Virus record (IMG/VR): IMGVR_UViG_3300038701_001662
Span: 1-28,087 of that record
DNA: 28,087 nt
Origin: a virus
Direction: 5' to 3' (one strand)
Shown here: positions 1-9,230 of the stretch, piece after piece
Layout of the letters: each line of letters opens with the position of its first letter
Numbering within the stretch: the first letter of the stretch is position 1
Notes under the pieces: generated by a model
Told to the model about the DNA's origin: nothing
Database searches by the model: none
Seen by the model: the letters and a program-made list of their open reading frames with translations, nothing else
Program-made: the position numbers and the translations under genes

Positions 1-51
1 ACCTCAAAGTATTTTAATAGCAAGACTTTTAATTACTTATTAATATTAATT

Positions 52-342
52 TCAATTTTTTAGATGTGTTTCCGCATCCTGAACTACCACCGAGCTTATG
101 TTATGAGCTGCGCAAAACTCATTGAGGTGTGCTGTGTTTAACCCTTGCACATCTTGTGTATTCCAGAAATCCCAAACAAACATTGCTAAGATTTCTTTTG
201 CTTTTTCTGTGATTTTTATTTCATGATAACACAAAAAACCAATGATGTTTTTTGTTGATGGCCTGCATCTTTTGACATAGTTTTTTACGTTGAAATACTT
301 GCCGTAAAAGACGATTAGATCTGAAAGCTGTAATTTTTTCAT
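52..342 (-). CDS. hypothetical protein, last gene of the tail operon
   Basis: I do not recognise this 96-aa protein. It starts MKKLQLSDLIVFYGKYF, has no clear signal peptide or membrane helix, and is a mixed basic/aromatic soluble protein with cysteines near the middle and the end. Its ATG overlaps the stop of the upstream coiled-coil/jelly-roll gene (ATGA), so the two are probably translated together. That makes it part of the tail-tip operon. It could be a fibre chaperone, an adaptor or the first gene of a lysis module, but nothing in the sequence decides between these. About 50 bases of AT-rich DNA follow it to the window edge, without an obvious strong terminator. Confidence 0.75.
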   Translation of the reverse strand: MKKLQLSDLIVFYGKYFNVKNYVKRCRPSTKNIIGFLCYHEIKITEKAKEILAMFVWDFWNTQDVQGLNTAHLNEFCAAHNISSVVVQDAETHLKN

Positions 343-1070
343 TGTGCTTCGATTTTTATATTACTTATTGTAAAAGTGCCACCATCATTATTTCTAGCGC
401 GTATGCCTAGTTTTATTTTTTCAAAACTATTAACGGTATATTCAAAGCTGTGATTACCTTCGCCGTAATAGGTATCTGATAATCTTGTATTGCCTTCGTC
501 GTCGTAAAACCAGAAGTTAATTAAGGCTTCTCTGCTGGTGTCTTCTAACTGTATTGTAAATGATATGGTGTAGGTAGAATTGGGTTTTAGATTTTCTTTA
601 AGATTGAAAACTAAATATTGATAATTTGCAATATTATGATCGTAGCTATACGAGCCATCTTCATTATAAGTCCATGCTTTATGAGAGTTACTTACATCTG
701 CTAATAAATTGGTATCAATAGGATCTACATCTGCCAAGGCAAAATAAACGCTGTCTTTAATAAACGATTGTGTATATTCCAGACGTTTGCTCATTTGCTC
801 TAGCCTTAAACTATCGCGCCAACTCTTTAGAGTAAGCTGTGTAATTAAATCTGATTGACTTTCAACTTTTGATTTTAAGTTATTGATGTCGTTTTGAAGC
901 TTATACATTGCCACACTCATAGCTTGTAACTGCTTTAATTGTTTATCCACAGTTTCGCGCCACTCATTCTCAACCTCTAGTTTTGCCTTAGATATTTCGT
1001 TTACTTTATCGGCTTGTGCGTTTGCATATATGCAAATGATTAGTGCTATGTATGTGATGAGTTTTTTCAT
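339..1070 (-). CDS. secreted-type coiled-coil and jelly-roll protein, probable accessory tail fibre
   Basis: A 243-aa protein in three parts. Residues 1-19 are a convincing Sec signal peptide: KK, then a hydrophobic core, then ANA before Q. Residues about 25-100 are a charged heptad-like segment, predicted coiled coil, suited to trimer formation. Residues about 130-243 form a beta-rich domain with the pattern of family 4/9-type carbohydrate-binding jelly rolls (NLKPNSTYTISFTIQ, then a final strand ending in ISNIKIEAQ). The position directly after the tailspike gene suggests a carbohydrate-binding fibre or spike accessory. The signal peptide is unusual for a virion protein assembled in the cytoplasm. 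It could instead be a lysogenic-conversion protein exported to the host envelope. Confidence 0.82.
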   Translation of the reverse strand: MKKLITYIALIICIYANAQADKVNEISKAKLEVENEWRETVDKQLKQLQAMSVAMYKLQNDINNLKSKVESQSDLITQLTLKSWRDSLRLEQMSKRLEYTQSFIKDSVYFALADVDPIDTNLLADVSNSHKAWTYNEDGSYSYDHNIANYQYLVFNLKENLKPNSTYTISFTIQLEDTSREALINFWFYDDEGNTRLSDTYYGEGNHSFEYTVNSFEKIKLGIRARNNDGGTFTISNIKIEAQ

Positions 1071-1071
1071 T

Positions 1072-3630
1072 TTAATTATCTTTAGTGTGACATGTTACGT
1101 TCCATTCTTGACTTCCTATTTGAACAAACTCCGCCCAATCACCAACTGAAGCACTAAAATTTGTAGCTTGTCCGTGAAATTTTGAGGTTGCATGAGTAAA
1201 ATCTACTGTCGTATTGTTATCGTTGAAATAAACAGTTAATTTCTGGCCTATATAACCATCTGTTAATCTTGTTATAGATGTAGAAGAAGTATTTGCAGTG
1301 TAATAGACTGCTTCACCACTCATAACACTAGGCTGTGTTGCGTTAACTTCTAGTGTGCCATAGCCTACATCTTCAACTGTTATATTATCTTTAATTATGT
1401 AATTTCTATCAGTACCTATACCATAATTAACTATTGGTAATGATTTATTGCCGTATAAAATATTGTCTTTTACTATTATATTTTGAGGTTGAATAGTTTG
1501 TGAAGCAGATTCTCCTAACCTTATGCCATACTCTTGATACTTAGTACCTCTATTATCTGTGCAGTGATTATCTGTTATTATCAAACTCTTTATTGAAGTG
1601 TCAGCTAACATTCCTATACCAGAAACATAACTGCCAGAAACATTAACTCCGTTATTTATGGATGTGTTGCCAATAATTTTTATATTTTCAGAGTTTAAAA
1701 AACCACTATTTTCAACATTAATACCTGCTTTATCGATAGAAGTAATTGCATCACTCTGCACGCATGTATCCACATTATTACCAATAATACTTGCAGATTT
1801 ACAACCTCTAATCGCAATACCTTCAGCGCCAAATCCATAAAAAGAATTACCTGTAATCGAAAAATCACCATCCCCATTTATAAACACACCTCTACCAATT
1901 GCTGTTGTAAATGGTGTATTATTTAAATCTAATTGAGTAAACGTATTTCCATTAACAGAGACAGATTTATAAATTCCACCAGTATCTTCACCTATCTTAA
2001 CACCACCTCCACCAAAAGAATTACCAATGTTATTTGATACATTGATATTAAGGTAGGTTGGGTTTACAGTACCTATGTTCTCTGCTATATTAACAAAGAA
2101 CTTACCTGTGAGTGCATTACAGTTGTTAAAGTGATTGTTGGTGACTGATGTATTTTTAATAATACCATCTGAACTAGCTCTAACAGTTACGTTTCCAGGT
2201 TGTACATAATCAAACCTGTTATTTTCAACAAACACACCTTCTATTTCGTATGATTGATTTAAAACTGTTTGTACACCACCAGAGTAGTTAAAATGATTAT
2301 TTTTTATATATAAACCGTCGGGATTATAAACAATAATTGCACTAGATATATCTTCAACAATATCATTGTTAAATTTACAATTTCCTATATTTATATTTGT
2401 GTTTTTTAAAGAACCAGTTTCACCATATATTAATATGTTATCAGGTATGTTGTTAAAAATACAATTATAAAAAAATTGATTTTTATAGCCATTATTAATG
2501 TAAAAAGCTCTTATATCAACATCATTAACATCTATTATTACATCTTGTATGGTTACATTATCTGTGTTAATATCTATTAATGATGTCGTAGTAGATGAAT
2601 CACATTTTATTGTACTTTTATTTCCTTTTATAACTATATCAGAAGACAATGTTAGTTGAGTTGTTAAATAGGTTTTATTAGTGCCAAGTACCACAACATC
2701 TACTGCATCTATAGCAGCTTGCAAAGCTGTGGTATCATCTGTAACACCGTCACCAACTGCACCATAGTACTCTGGAGTGTATATTGAAATGTATTCTTGA
2801 ACATCCTCAAAAGTCACCTGCCCATTACCACCAGTTGTAAGTACTTGTCCTGCTGTGCCATCTGCTGTTGGTAATGTGTAAGCATTGTTTACTCTAATTA
2901 TTGGTGAAATTAAATCAATTAAATTATCATGTTTTATATTAAATACAGTTCCTAAAGCTTCTAATTTAGCATTACGACCATCTTTTAATGATATTGTGGC
3001 TGATACATTGTTACCCAAAATAAAACCTGTTCCATTAGCTACTATATTGTTTAATAAAGTAACATTACCTACATCTGTTATTTTTGCTACTACAGATGTA
3101 TCGAAAACAATTTCAAAATAACCTGTAGATGAATTTTCTCTTATTTTAAGACCGTTACTACCTATGTTCACAACACCATCATTTACAGTTATGCCTTCTA
3201 CTGTTATGTCTTGGTCTGTCGTTGCACCTCTTTCTGTAACACTTTGTAAAGTGTCTGCTTCATTACCTAAACTTTCCCAACTATCACCATCCCAAATCTG
3301 TATCTCGTTTACACCTGTGTCTACGACGTAGATTTGTTTGCGGTCATTAGCACCTAAAGATAAAGCGTCTCGCTCTGCAATGGTGTAAATCTCAATTCCA
3401 AACACGTCTTTCCATACACCATTTTCTAAAGCTCTGAACTTTCCTAAAACTCTATCATATCTTATAATTCCATATTGATTGGTAAATGAATTATACCAAA
3501 GTGTTTCTACGTTTGGTGTTTGGGCATCATCAAACAAAATACCGTCCTTATGATAACCAGAAGGTTTATCTTGTTGTGTATTTCCTATAAAAAAGGTAAG
3601 AATCGTAAAAATTAAAATTAGTTTTTTCAT
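1072..3630 (-). CDS. tailspike with right-handed beta-helix (pectate-lyase-3-like) and N-terminal signal peptide
   Basis: An 852-aa protein. I chose the ATG at 3630 rather than the in-frame ATG at 3660. It gives a textbook signal peptide (MKKLILIFTILTFFIGNTQQ) and starts 4 bases after the upstream stop, whereas the longer form would overlap that gene. Residues about 80-280 hold phage-fibre-like beta repeats ending in a TADGTAGQVLTTGGNG linker. At residues 289-299 the motif YGAVGDGVTDD opens a Pectate_lyase_3-type beta-helix, followed by many N-rich turns to about residue 770 and a C-terminal beta domain. Proteins of this fold in phages usually bind and cut surface polysaccharide. Catalytic residues cannot be assigned by eye. 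The presence of a Sec signal in a spike gene is the odd feature. Confidence 0.9.
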   Translation of the reverse strand: MKKLILIFTILTFFIGNTQQDKPSGYHKDGILFDDAQTPNVETLWYNSFTNQYGIIRYDRVLGKFRALENGVWKDVFGIEIYTIAERDALSLGANDRKQIYVVDTGVNEIQIWDGDSWESLGNEADTLQSVTERGATTDQDITVEGITVNDGVVNIGSNGLKIRENSSTGYFEIVFDTSVVAKITDVGNVTLLNNIVANGTGFILGNNVSATISLKDGRNAKLEALGTVFNIKHDNLIDLISPIIRVNNAYTLPTADGTAGQVLTTGGNGQVTFEDVQEYISIYTPEYYGAVGDGVTDDTTALQAAIDAVDVVVLGTNKTYLTTQLTLSSDIVIKGNKSTIKCDSSTTTSLIDINTDNVTIQDVIIDVNDVDIRAFYINNGYKNQFFYNCIFNNIPDNILIYGETGSLKNTNINIGNCKFNNDIVEDISSAIIVYNPDGLYIKNNHFNYSGGVQTVLNQSYEIEGVFVENNRFDYVQPGNVTVRASSDGIIKNTSVTNNHFNNCNALTGKFFVNIAENIGTVNPTYLNINVSNNIGNSFGGGGVKIGEDTGGIYKSVSVNGNTFTQLDLNNTPFTTAIGRGVFINGDGDFSITGNSFYGFGAEGIAIRGCKSASIIGNNVDTCVQSDAITSIDKAGINVENSGFLNSENIKIIGNTSINNGVNVSGSYVSGIGMLADTSIKSLIITDNHCTDNRGTKYQEYGIRLGESASQTIQPQNIIVKDNILYGNKSLPIVNYGIGTDRNYIIKDNITVEDVGYGTLEVNATQPSVMSGEAVYYTANTSSTSITRLTDGYIGQKLTVYFNDNNTTVDFTHATSKFHGQATNFSASVGDWAEFVQIGSQEWNVTCHTKDN

Positions 3631-3634
3631 AATA

Positions 3635-4624
3635 TTATTGTGCTGATGTTGGTATGTCATATGAGTCTAATAAATGTAAATTTTCTTCGTCTGTTACTGT
3701 ACCGTAAGGAATATGAACAGGTGAAGGAAAATTGCCAGTATTGTCTATAATTTTATCCCTTACGACATCGTTATTTTGAAGTTTTGTTAAATCTGTATTT
3801 CCTGAAGCTTTTAAAACATCGCTTCCGTCTATATAAATCCAAGGTGTACTTCTTTTTACTGGTAGTTCAAATTGTAGGGTATGGGTTTCCGCAAGTTCAC
3901 CATCTGAAACCCCTGAAACACCTATCTTTAATTTTGTGCTACTATCTACAAGCTCGTAACTTATAATATCACATCTTATATTAGTGCGTGTATTGGCATT
4001 GTAAATATTAAGGCTAAAGGCGTTTGCATCGCTCAAGTTTCTAGCCTTTTCCATTACAGAAGTAAAGGCTTCATCAAAAATAAAATGCGTTATGTTGGTG
4101 CTATCCGTTACAGCTGCTATACTTCCATTTGTAACGTCACCTAGATTTATATTGCCTTCAGTTGTTTTTTGGCGGATGTATTTATTTTTCCAAGATTGCG
4201 AGCTTACAATCTGTTCTACTTCATCATTTCCTAATAGTCTATAATCCGCATAAGATTGTGTATTGGTATCTTTTTTTTCAAAGTACGCATCTTCACCATC
4301 TGGCACACCTGGAAACCCTGTAGCATCTGCAACATATTGAATCCTACCTGTGGTCTGTTGGTTCTGTTGGGTCAAAAGCGGATTTGTTCCGCTCATGGTC
4401 TCGTAATAGTTCTGAACGAATATGTTATTGGCTTCGAGATAGCTCAGAAGTGTTGTAATTGTTGTTCGCTTGTCTACACCATCTTGAGAAATATGTATGT
4501 AGTCCTCACCATTAATAAGTGATGCTAATGGGAAAACTATTATATTCTTAGCATTACTAACAAATTGTGTTAATGTTGCTTGAATGTTAGCGAGTTGCGT
4601 TGTTATCTGTTGTTGCCAAGACAT
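3635..4624 (-). CDS. tail fibre or baseplate-peripheral protein
   Basis: About 329 aa from the ATG at 4624 (MSWQQQITTQLANIQATL). A TTG two codons upstream is possible but less likely. The N-terminal 40 residues look like a short helical attachment segment. The rest is beta-rich with tokens common in phage fibre proteins, such as a residue 96-130 region with FPGVPDGEDAYF, and DLTKLQNNDVVRDKIID near the end. No signal peptide is present, unlike the two genes downstream. It lies at the start of the tail-tip operon, directly behind a 21-bp palindrome and a TATATTTG element, so it probably opens a separately controlled transcription unit. Fibre function is inferred from position and composition. 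Confidence 0.8.
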   Translation of the reverse strand: MSWQQQITTQLANIQATLTQFVSNAKNIIVFPLASLINGEDYIHISQDGVDKRTTITTLLSYLEANNIFVQNYYETMSGTNPLLTQQNQQTTGRIQYVADATGFPGVPDGEDAYFEKKDTNTQSYADYRLLGNDEVEQIVSSQSWKNKYIRQKTTEGNINLGDVTNGSIAAVTDSTNITHFIFDEAFTSVMEKARNLSDANAFSLNIYNANTRTNIRCDIISYELVDSSTKLKIGVSGVSDGELAETHTLQFELPVKRSTPWIYIDGSDVLKASGNTDLTKLQNNDVVRDKIIDNTGNFPSPVHIPYGTVTDEENLHLLDSYDIPTSAQ

Positions 4625-4627
4625 GTT

Positions 4628-4635
4628 CAAATATA
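4628..4635 (-). promoter_or_regulatory. possible -7 element TATATTTG before the fibre gene
   Basis: On the minus strand TATATTTG fits the Bacteroidota TAnnTTTG -7 consensus. It ends only 3 bases before the ATG at 4624, so a transcript from it would be nearly leaderless or would start inside the gene. No good TTTG -33 box is seen. The same element stands in front of the portal gene, also next to the 21-bp palindrome. Confidence 0.35.
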
Positions 4636-4648
4636 ATTAAAATTCAAC

Positions 4649-4669
4649 TATTTAGAATGATTCTAAATA
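4649..4669. promoter_or_regulatory. 21-bp perfect palindrome, putative operator copy 1
   Basis: Core ATTTAGAATGATTCTAAAT flanked by T and A gives a perfect 10-1-10 inverted repeat. It sits between the divergent starts of the fibre gene (4624, minus) and a small membrane protein (4716, plus). An identical copy apart from the central base lies before the portal gene. The TTAGAATnATTCTAA core has the 7-1-7 geometry of Fur/PerR/Zur boxes. Which regulator binds is not known from the sequence. Confidence 0.7.
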
Positions 4670-4715
4670 ATAATCTAACATAAAATTTTTTAACTTTATC
4701 CATTACCTTTGATAA

Positions 4716-4922
4716 ATGGTTTTAATATTTATACTTTTTGTCGGTGGTGGCTATCTTATAGGTAAACTTATTGCTTCTTTCATTCCTGATGAGAAAAAAG
4801 AAACCATCACCTTTATTAACCATACCTACGAAACACATAACCACTTACACATTGATAAGGACACTATTAAATCTCTTACTGATAAGACACAAAGTTCCCA
4901 TCACTATCAATCACAAGATTAG
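4716..4922 (+). CDS. small N-terminally anchored membrane protein, histidine-rich tail
   Basis: A 68-aa protein and the only convincing plus-strand gene in the window. Residues 1-24 form a hydrophobic helix (MVLIFILFVGGGYLIGKLIA). The rest is hydrophilic with a His-rich patch (THNHLHID, then SSHHYQSQD). It fills an otherwise empty gap between two minus-strand genes and overlaps the end of the 688-aa tail gene by 47 bases. It diverges from the fibre gene across a shared palindrome, which supports it being real and regulated. TACCTTTG at 4704-4711 resembles a -7 box but is very close to the ATG. The function is unknown; an envelope-located phage protein such as an exclusion or lysis helper is possible. 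Confidence 0.6.
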   Translation: MVLIFILFVGGGYLIGKLIASFIPDEKKETITFINHTYETHNHLHIDKDTIKSLTDKTQSSHHYQSQD

Positions 4923-6942
4923 GTACTTCAAGACTTTCATTTGTGGCTATTAGCTGTTCGTCTCTGTTTATATATGCTCTTCCTCTCGATTTTAACATTG
5001 GTAAACGTACTTCGTAAAGGTTGCTTTCTTCTAATGGTCCTTCTTTTTCAATTTCACCGTTTTTAATGTAATACGTTCCGTTGATTATTACCACTTCATT
5101 ACTGGCCTGTTCTACAATCATTCTGTAGATTTCTTTTGTTACTGGCCCAATAATAAAAAGGTTTGTTTCGTGCAATGAGCCTGAGACTAAACCGCTAGAC
5201 GTGTCGCCTTTGTTGACCTCGCTTTCCTGATCGTAGTTTCCTTCTATATTAATAATTGGTAAACGTGCCTTTTGCTGAATACCACTTGCATAAAAGACAT
5301 CTGTATTATCTATGCCGTAGCTTATCATTTCAATGGTGTTTTTTTGTTCGGTCTTAACGTTCTGAAATTCCGATAAGCGAACTTTTGTAGGAAATCTATC
5401 ATCGGTTTCGGTTATCCTTACCTGAAAGCACGAGTTGTTATAAGCCGACATGGCAATGGTAAACTCAAAGACATTGAACTCTTGACGGTTAAAAATAGAC
5501 TTTGTTATAATGCTTGTCGTTGCACCGCCAGAATAAACCGAACTAATAACCAGAACTTCAGCTTGTAAATCCTCATCAAAAATGACATTCTCTATCTGAA
5601 ACCATGCAGCACCTATATTTACATAATTTCCGATAACACCCCATTCTGGTAAACCACCGTTTAAAAGATAGTCCGTTCCTGTATCTACATCGGTATCATA
5701 ATCATAGATATTACCAGAGGTAAAATAAATTCCTGTTTTACCATCACCTAAATCATAGCTTATAGCATCTCTAGCATCTTTAATTCCTATAAATTCAGTT
5801 AACTGCAAAGGTGTAACGGTATCTTCAGTACCATCTTCTTTGAGTATCTTAATTTCTATGTTCTGATAGTTAGACCACAATTGACTTGTAATGGTATCGC
5901 AACTGTTCCAACATTGATGTTCTCTGTATGCCAATCTTTGGTTGCGTGCAAAGGCTTGATAGCTCAATGTGTTTTCATCATTTTGTGACGCACCACAAGG
6001 CGCAAAGATTTCTACGACTGCAAATCTTATTGAGTTGCTTTTGCTTATATAACTGTATGGATTGGTAATGTTATTAGCATCCATAACAAAATCAAGACTA
6101 GCCGAACATCCAAAACCATCACGAACATAAACGGTATAGTTGCCATTTTCTAAACCTGGAAAAACGTTAGATGTTTGCCATTCCGTATCGTTCAAAGAAT
6201 ACTCAATTGTTCCGTTTTCAGCTAAGTTTGAAACGGTAATTATTGCAGTTCCGCCATTTGGTGAACTCGTAGAACTTACCGAAATGTTCGCGCTTGTTAA
6301 AAGTGCTGGAACTTCAAAGTTAAATTTACGCGTGTCTACAATTTGACCGTCGGCACTTTCGCAAATCACTTTAAATCCGACACCTCTAGGACGTTCAAAA
6401 ATTAAAGGGTTTGCGATGTTTACATAAGTTGTGTCTGGGTCATCAGTAAAATAAAATTCCGTTACTAAAATACTTGTTGTTATACTTACACGATAATGTG
6501 AACATTGTGTATTGCTTAAAAATTCAGATTCCAACAATTCAACGTCATCTATCGTTAGAATATCACCTGTAAAGTTTTCAATGACCGCAGTAACACTTCC
6601 ACTTAATCCGTAAGGTGGCCCAGTAGTATAATCATCGTAATTATAAAATCCTGAGAAGTCGTTGTTGGCAACTTTAGATTCTATGACTACGACATTATCT
6701 GTTCGAGTTATTTCGTATAAGTTGGTGCTGTTATAATCGAGATTAAAAGCTACCACAAAGTTAATTGCCGACCTTTCGCCAACAATTCCAGTTGCAGTGC
6801 CTTGCGTTACTTGATTGGATTGAGTTCTTTGCGTTTCCCAATTCTCATAAATACTTACGGAATTTAAAGAAGCTGTAAATCCTATACGTTCTTTTAAATC
6901 TAAATCGGCATTGAATGTTAATGTTATCTTAGAAAAACTCAT
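4876..6942 (-). CDS. distal tail / baseplate protein with a SprB-like repeat domain
   Basis: A 688-aa protein starting MSFSKITLTF; its ATG overlaps the stop of the preceding gene (ATGA). It is mostly beta structure without a signal peptide. Residues about 215-287 contain one domain like the SprB repeat of flavobacterial gliding adhesins: IEYSLNDTEWQTSNVF, a glycine/asparagine turn, then YTVYVRDGFGCS. The C-terminal 250 residues hold further beta domains with a conserved-looking ESNLYEVRLPMLKSRGRAY segment. Position after tape measure and a first distal-tail protein suggests a tail-tip or baseplate hub component. It is one of the genes likely to contact the cell surface. The exact role is inferred from order only. 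Confidence 0.82.
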   Translation of the reverse strand: MSFSKITLTFNADLDLKERIGFTASLNSVSIYENWETQRTQSNQVTQGTATGIVGERSAINFVVAFNLDYNSTNLYEITRTDNVVVIESKVANNDFSGFYNYDDYTTGPPYGLSGSVTAVIENFTGDILTIDDVELLESEFLSNTQCSHYRVSITTSILVTEFYFTDDPDTTYVNIANPLIFERPRGVGFKVICESADGQIVDTRKFNFEVPALLTSANISVSSTSSPNGGTAIITVSNLAENGTIEYSLNDTEWQTSNVFPGLENGNYTVYVRDGFGCSASLDFVMDANNITNPYSYISKSNSIRFAVVEIFAPCGASQNDENTLSYQAFARNQRLAYREHQCWNSCDTITSQLWSNYQNIEIKILKEDGTEDTVTPLQLTEFIGIKDARDAISYDLGDGKTGIYFTSGNIYDYDTDVDTGTDYLLNGGLPEWGVIGNYVNIGAAWFQIENVIFDEDLQAEVLVISSVYSGGATTSIITKSIFNRQEFNVFEFTIAMSAYNNSCFQVRITETDDRFPTKVRLSEFQNVKTEQKNTIEMISYGIDNTDVFYASGIQQKARLPIINIEGNYDQESEVNKGDTSSGLVSGSLHETNLFIIGPVTKEIYRMIVEQASNEVVIINGTYYIKNGEIEKEGPLEESNLYEVRLPMLKSRGRAYINRDEQLIATNESLEVPNLVIDSDGNFVSYQ
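6082..6300 (-). other. SprB-like repeat domain inside the 688-aa tail protein
   Basis: This covers residues about 215-287. The visible signature is the order 'IxYSLNDxxWQxSxxFxxLxxGxYTVYVRDxxGC', written here with x for variable positions. This matches the known SprB repeat pattern seen in gliding adhesins and other Bacteroidota surface proteins. A single copy is present. Confidence 0.7.
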
Positions 6943-9230
6943 ATCGCGCTTTGTATTAATGTGAATTGTCCTTTACCGTTTGGCTTTAGGCTTATTATTT
7001 TTCCTTTTTCGAGTTCGCCGTTTTCGTTCATAAACTCTACTTTCCCGTAGATGTTAGGTATCTTAGTTCCGTTTGGTAGAATGGTGTAACCCTCTATTTT
7101 TTTAATGAGTTCCCTATCTATCTTGAATTCAAACTTAACTTCTCTTGGTACGTCTCTTGCTGGTTCTAAATTTGTGTTAGGTACGTTTCCATTTTCGGCA
7201 TATGCTGGTTGTCCTATCGCTTGTATGGTAACTTGGCTTTTTCCTGTTGAGCTTCCGAATATGATGGAATCTAAAGGGTATTTGTTTAATCCAGCCCTTA
7301 ACTTGTAACCGTGTTTTAATAATAATTGTACTGGCGACCATAGGAAATTATACGAGCTGTCTGGGTTGAACATTCCAACTGGTTCAACTTCCAAAACATC
7401 CTGCCATTTTTTAAGTTCAAAAATTCCTGTTGCACTTGGTTTTACGTCATGCGCCCAAATATCTAAATCACCGCTTTGGTCTGTTGTTGGTGCTGTTATT
7501 TTATTACGTCGTCTTATGATTTCTTCACCATACGGATCCCATCTGTACTTAGCTGTTTTTTTGTATTCGTTGGTAGCCCCTTCGATTATGGTCGTGAAAT
7601 TGGCTTGGGTGTTGGTTTCTTGCAATCCCATGACTTCTTCGTAGTCACCGCCCTTGTCCGAGCCTATGGTAATTGATGAGTAGTAATAATCTTCTGCAAC
7701 TTTGCGTTCTACATTTTTAACCTGTAGGTATTCAAAAACACCGTTAACTTCTTTACCTAGTCTTATGGTAACGTTGTTATTATTGAAGTACTTTGAATCC
7801 TCGACGATGATACGTTCCTTAAATCCTATGCGCTCAATTCCCAATCCTACGTTGTGCAATACTTCTAAACTCTCAAAGGCATCTAAAAAAGAGGTTGCAA
7901 AAGGTTTGTAAAGTTCATCTTCTGAAGTAAACTGTCTTATCCAATGGCCATGAGCCAAAAATGTATAAGCACCTGGACCATCTACTGCATAACCTCTATC
8001 AATACGACCGTAATAATCGGATTTGAAGTTTGTTTTGTCGCCTGTCATTATCTCTACCAATCGCTCTAAGAGTTCATAGGCTAATATGCCATTCGTAAGT
8101 GTTGGATCGTAATAACTGTCTTCTTCAATTTTTAGATTTGAAACTATATTTTGAGCAAAACAACGAACACCTGCGTTATTATCTACATACATATCCGATT
8201 GCAATAGACATTCAAGAGCCATGCTTTCACCTTCTAATAATTCTATTTGAGTGCTATAGCTTCCGGAAATAGGTAAAGTAAATGAGGGATAAACACCATC
8301 AAAATCAGAAGGTAATATATTTAGTGATGTTCCGTTAGGGATTAAATCGCCTGTTACACCTTCACCTGACGAACGTAGTTCATAAATAACCCTTCTTTCC
8401 TTTACATCATAGTTTGCACCATTTTCATATATTGTTAAACATACTTGATATCTGCACCATTGTACATTCTCGTATTGTTGAAAATAAGCATAAAAATCAA
8501 AATCTAATGTTATATTCATTGTACGAGGTCTATCATTTAAAGCATAAAACATCATACCCGTAGTTCCGCCAACTTCGTTGCTTGTACTGTTTAAAAATAC
8601 GCTATTGGCTAAATCGTGTGATTGACCCGTTAACTGTAAAGGAATACCACAGACTTGGGCTCTTGTGCTGCCGTCATTAGATTGTACTTGACATTTAGCT
8701 TCATTGTTAATGTTATCTGTTTTAAAATCGGTCTCTAAAAAAATTCGTCTACCTGGTAAGTTGAGTTGTTTTAATTCTAGTTCTGGTATAGCTTTACCTG
8801 TAAATGTTTCGGTGCGCTCAAGTTCTACTTTGTCCTTGCGTCTTGTTTTTAGTGTATTTTCTAAACCACCAGATTCAAACTTCATAGACACTACGTTGTC
8901 TTTATATTCCCATGTACGAACAGATAAAAAACCTTCATAGGCACGTTGCCACTGCATTTGATTGTCCAGTGCGTTTTTTACCAATCGTAACTTAGCGTTG
9001 ATGTCTAATTGATATATGGCATTATTTATCCAGTCTTTGGCTGCACCTTTAAATCTCAATGCGTTTGAAAACTTAGCGAATATGCCCTCGTAATCATCAT
9101 TGCGTGCATATTCTTTATCGTCCTCATTCCAGCCTATAATATCATCTGATGGCACTGGTAGATTACCTACATTGCTGTTTTGTAGCTCGTAATAAACTCT
9201 ATCTATGTAAGCTGTATCTATCATTACCAT
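6939..9230 (-). CDS. distal tail protein (tail-tip/Dit-Tal position)
   Basis: A 763-aa protein beginning MVMIDTAYIDRVYYEL. An alternative ATG at 9224 gives a TAATG overlap with the tape-measure stop and is equally plausible. It is beta-rich, with no signal peptide or membrane helix. There is an N-terminal segment of about 120 residues with EYKDNVVSMKFESGGLENTL and a C-terminal segment ending in a small basic domain (EFMNENGELEKGKIISLKP). It lies directly downstream of the tape measure, where siphophages encode the distal tail protein and tail-associated hub. I infer one of those roles. No peptidase or lysozyme motif was found. Confidence 0.82.
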   Translation of the reverse strand: MVMIDTAYIDRVYYELQNSNVGNLPVPSDDIIGWNEDDKEYARNDDYEGIFAKFSNALRFKGAAKDWINNAIYQLDINAKLRLVKNALDNQMQWQRAYEGFLSVRTWEYKDNVVSMKFESGGLENTLKTRRKDKVELERTETFTGKAIPELELKQLNLPGRRIFLETDFKTDNINNEAKCQVQSNDGSTRAQVCGIPLQLTGQSHDLANSVFLNSTSNEVGGTTGMMFYALNDRPRTMNITLDFDFYAYFQQYENVQWCRYQVCLTIYENGANYDVKERRVIYELRSSGEGVTGDLIPNGTSLNILPSDFDGVYPSFTLPISGSYSTQIELLEGESMALECLLQSDMYVDNNAGVRCFAQNIVSNLKIEEDSYYDPTLTNGILAYELLERLVEIMTGDKTNFKSDYYGRIDRGYAVDGPGAYTFLAHGHWIRQFTSEDELYKPFATSFLDAFESLEVLHNVGLGIERIGFKERIIVEDSKYFNNNNVTIRLGKEVNGVFEYLQVKNVERKVAEDYYYSSITIGSDKGGDYEEVMGLQETNTQANFTTIIEGATNEYKKTAKYRWDPYGEEIIRRRNKITAPTTDQSGDLDIWAHDVKPSATGIFELKKWQDVLEVEPVGMFNPDSSYNFLWSPVQLLLKHGYKLRAGLNKYPLDSIIFGSSTGKSQVTIQAIGQPAYAENGNVPNTNLEPARDVPREVKFEFKIDRELIKKIEGYTILPNGTKIPNIYGKVEFMNENGELEKGKIISLKPNGKGQFTLIQSAI

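Noticed and set aside
1072-3630. Diversity-generating retroelement acting on the tailspike
   Set aside because: No reverse transcriptase and no A-biased template repeat of the spike or fibre 3' ends is visible in the window.
3631-3660. Ten-codon upstream extension of the tailspike
   Set aside because: It overlaps the preceding gene and hides the signal peptide; the ATG at 3630 has normal 4-base spacing.
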